Source: Ophiocordyceps camponoti-saundersi (nom. inval.) (lineage: Eukaryota; Ascomycota; Sordariomycetes; Hypocreales; Ophiocordycipitaceae). From it: a DNA stretch of 48,588 nucleotides. Below the pieces are notes generated by a model. It did no database searches and was not told the DNA's origin. It saw only the letters and a list, made by a program, of their open reading frames with translations. The stretch is from positions 1 to 48,588 of the forward strand of contig PDHQ01000110.1 in NCBI GenBank assembly GCA_003339415.1, given 5' to 3'. Position 1 is the stretch's first letter. Each line of letters starts with the position of its first letter. The position numbers were made by a program, and so were the translations under genes. Shown here piece by piece: positions 46,336-48,588 of this stretch.

Positions 46336-48276
46336 TCACCGTTCCTTGCCGTCGTCGGTCTCGCTGGTGACGCGGTTCTCCTGGCGATAATCGGTCGTGT
46401 CCCAGTCGCTGGACTTAATGGCGTTAACGCGGCGAACGTACATGGTGTCGATCTCTTCGAGTGTGCGGTCCTTGGACTCGATGACGAAGAAGAAGACAAT
46501 CAGGACGAGGGCGGCGCAGCAGCCGGCGAAGACGAGACCGTAAAGATAGTCAATCTGATCGACGATGAAGCGCGTGCTGGAAAAAAAAGGAAACATGTCA
46601 GTCTAAAGACGCGGAGATGACGGTTGGTTGTGCCTTGTTGGAGGAAAGACTCACAAGAAGGAAATCATGCTGGAATTGGAAAAGCAAGCTTCGTTAGCGA
46701 GACAGATCCAACGTCGATGCCCGACATAAGCGGACAGCCAAGAGGACACAAGACGACGCACAAGTTCCAAAACCAGTTAGAAGCCGTTGCGAGGCCCATG
46801 CAGGCGCTTCGATAGCGCAGCGGATACAGCTCGGCGTTGACAGTCCACACCAGGGGGCCCCAGCTGACGGCAAAGGCGGCGATGGCGAGACACGAGAAGG
46901 TGACGAGTACGGAGCCGGCTGTGGGAGTGTTCATGGGATTGTTCCGATCGAGGACGAAGTGGCCGACAAAGGCGTAAACCCTGTTCGTTCCAGACTGTAA
47001 GTCGTTTTGCTCTCCTTTTCGGATATTTTGGGGGGGGGAGAGGAAACTCACAAGAAGCACACCATCATCCAGGCCGCGCCCGCCATGAGAGTCACGCGTC
47101 GATCGAAACGCTTCACGATCCACATGCCGGCGATGGTGCAGACGACGTTGACAGTGCCGAGGATGATCTGGGTGACGTAGCTATTGCTTATGCCGACGGC
47201 GGCCAGGATCGTGGTGCCAAAGTAGAAGAAGAAGTTGGCACCCGTCAGCTGCTGGCCGGCCTGGAGAACAACGCCTAGCATGGTTCGGTGAAGCATGCGA
47301 GGGCCGGTGAAGATCTCGGTCCAGCGGAAGGCGGCTGCGCTCTCGCTCTCCTCGTCGATCTTGGCCTGGATATCGGCTATCTGAAGGTTGACGGCGTCGG
47401 CGTCAGGGGAAAGGCCAGCCAGTCGGGCAATGGACCGACGAGCCTCGTCGACTCGGCCGCGGCCATAGGCGAATCGGGGGCTCTCCGGCAGAAGAAGCAT
47501 GCCGCCTCCGAGGGCCAGAGCCCAGGCAAAAGATAGGCCGTTGGGGATTCGCCACGACGCGCTCGACGGCAGAGCCTCGGTGCCCCAGTTGACCATCTCA
47601 GCAGCCCAAATGCCGAGGGTGATGAAGAGCTGATAGGAGGCGATGATGACGCCGCGGATGACGGGCGGCGCACTCTCGGACTGATACATGGGGACGACGA
47701 CGGACATGGAGCCGATGCTGAGGCCGGTAACGAGTCGACCAACGGCAAACTGCGGCCAGCTATTGGAGGAGGATACCTCGATGGCGGTGCCGATGCAGGT
47801 GAAGAAGGCGGACAAGGAGATGGACAGGCGGCGGCCGATGGCGTCGGCCATCTTTCCGGCGATGAGGGCGCCGAAGAGGGCGCCGACGCTGAGAAGGCCG
47901 ACGATGGTGCCCTGGCGCGCGGCGCTGAAGTCGTATTTGCCGTCAGCCCGCGGTGAACCGAAGCGACGGGCGTAGTCGTCCATGAGGAAGAAGCCGGAAA
48001 TCTGACCGCTGGACGAGGGTGATGACGAAGTCAGCCACTGGATAAGTAGGAGAGAGGAGAGGGTCTGTTTATGAGAAGGTATGGGTTGAAGATGGGAGAT
48101 GGCGGAGTTTGTGAAGAATCATCGATGCCCACGAACCTCACATAACCAAAGATGAAGCCACCGATACTGGCAACCGCTGCCAAAACACAGGCAAGGATCG
48201 TAACGCGCTCCTCAACTCCCCGGATGGATGCATCGCTGCCACCTTCGCGATGCGCGCGTCCTTGTGAAGCTTTCAT
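46336..48276 (-). CDS. MFS hexose transporter (sugar porter family)
   Basis: Plasma-membrane sugar uptake, 523 aa from five exons on the minus strand: 48276-48137, 48008-47052, 46980-46762, 46669-46655 and 46576-46336. The first junction uses donor GTTCGT so that FGYVSGQISGFFLMDDY forms, matching the family FGYxxGQISGF block; a GTGAGG donor nearby gives a worse fit. Exon 4 is a 15-nt micro-exon and yields NWFWNFMISFFTRFIVDQI. Other signatures are G-R-R at 105-107, GRLVTGLSIG around 137-146, PESPR at 221-225 and QQLTGANFFFYFG from 299, as in Hxt/Rgt2-type glucose carriers. The tail (ESKDRTLEEID...) is short, so it is a carrier and not a long-tailed sensor. Intron 2 contains a run of nine C (coding strand). 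Confidence 0.92.
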
Positions 48277-48588
48277 GATGGATCAGTAACGAGAAGCATC
48301 CGCCGATGAAAGAGGAAGGGATTGTTTTTTTCTTTAAAGAGGTAAGAAAAAACACCGAATCAAGAAATAAAGGAGAGAGTGAGAGAGAGGGGGAGAGGGA
48401 GAGGGAGAAGAAGAAGATGAGTCGAGCGTATTGATTGACTGATATTTTATAGCAGGAAGATGAAAGATGAAAGGGGGGGCAAAGAGGGGGGGGGGGGGGG
48501 GGGGTGTGAAAAGGAAGGAGGGGAAGAGGGAACCGGGGGGGACGGGGGGGGGGGGGGTGTTTCCAGACTCCGCGTCACCAAAAAAGGC
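48277..48588 (-). promoter_or_regulatory. Upstream region of the hexose transporter with poly-G tracts
   Basis: On the minus strand TATAAAA lies at 48451-48445, about 170 bp before the ATG. Long G-runs on the + strand (19 G at 48486-48504 and 14 G at 48544-48557) give C-runs on the coding strand. CCGGGG at 48533-48538 fits the CreA consensus SYGGRG, which would suit carbon repression of a sugar transporter, but it sits in G-rich sequence and may be chance. Confidence 0.4.

Noticed and set aside
48009..48136. Alternative first intron of the hexose transporter with GTGAGG donor and an upstream acceptor
   Set aside because: It would insert a Ser-rich peptide in the conserved FGYxxGQISG block; the GTTCGT donor restores the family sequence exactly.
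48480..48560. Possible telomere at the right end
   Set aside because: The runs are pure G with no TTAGGG periodicity. The left end also lacks telomere units.

Overview
This window looks like nuclear DNA of a filamentous ascomycete (Pezizomycotina, probably a Sordariomycete; the class is inferred). Three things show this. The genes have short introns of about 58-190 nt with GT...AG ends and CTGAC/CTAAC-like branch sites. The protein families are typically fungal: a Zn2Cys6 regulator, a Dal5-type permease, an AmdS-like amidase, a hexose transporter and a small cysteine-rich secreted protein. The left third is extremely AT-rich and almost lacks CA and TG dinucleotides, which is the mark of repeat-induced point mutation (RIP).

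Bases 1 to about 17160 form a RIP-degraded transposon graveyard. It holds a ghost of a zinc-knuckle ORF1/Gag (about 1080-2870, + strand) and a 137-bp fold-back element (3516-3652) at the broken 3' end of a Ty3/gypsy retrotransposon. That retrotransposon lies on the minus strand with readable Gag, protease, RT, RNase H and integrase remnants (about 3660-8760). Further right are a short unmutated solo-LTR-like island (about 12266-12409) and two 1772-bp copies of one element in inverted orientation (12885-14656 and 14967-16738), each bounded by direct repeats of about 204 bp. Composition switches abruptly near 17160.

Bases 17161-48588 are ordinary gene space with eight protein genes whose structures I assembled by hand: a Zn2Cys6 transcription factor (19274-21700 +), a Dal5/allantoate-type MFS permease (22033-23792 -), an AmdS-like amidase (24364-26114 +), a secreted alpha/beta-hydrolase aminopeptidase (27611-29660 +), a secreted Lys/Asp/Gly repeat protein of unknown function (32689-34365 +), an LtaS/OpgB-like membrane phosphotransferase or sulfatase (35012-37687 -), a Baeyer-Villiger monooxygenase (40648-42921 +) and a sugar transporter (46336-48276 -). 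A ninth, less certain gene encodes a 132-residue, 10-cysteine secreted protein (43431-43829 +). The long spacers are full of TACA/TACC (TGTA/GGTA) microsatellite strings that often form perfect hairpins, along with CT, GA, TA and poly-G/C tracts.

The permease and amidase are divergent and share a 571-bp promoter, and a Zn2Cys6 regulator ends 332 bp from the permease. Together they look like a small module for taking up and hydrolysing an amide or ureide as nitrogen source; this is inferred from gene order and family. The aminopeptidase next door could fit the same nutritional theme. The most unusual protein is the cysteine-free polyampholyte repeat protein at 32689-34365. I found no CRISPR, rRNA, tRNA or telomere repeat. 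Nothing here proves a wholly new system; the candidates worth testing are in the findings.
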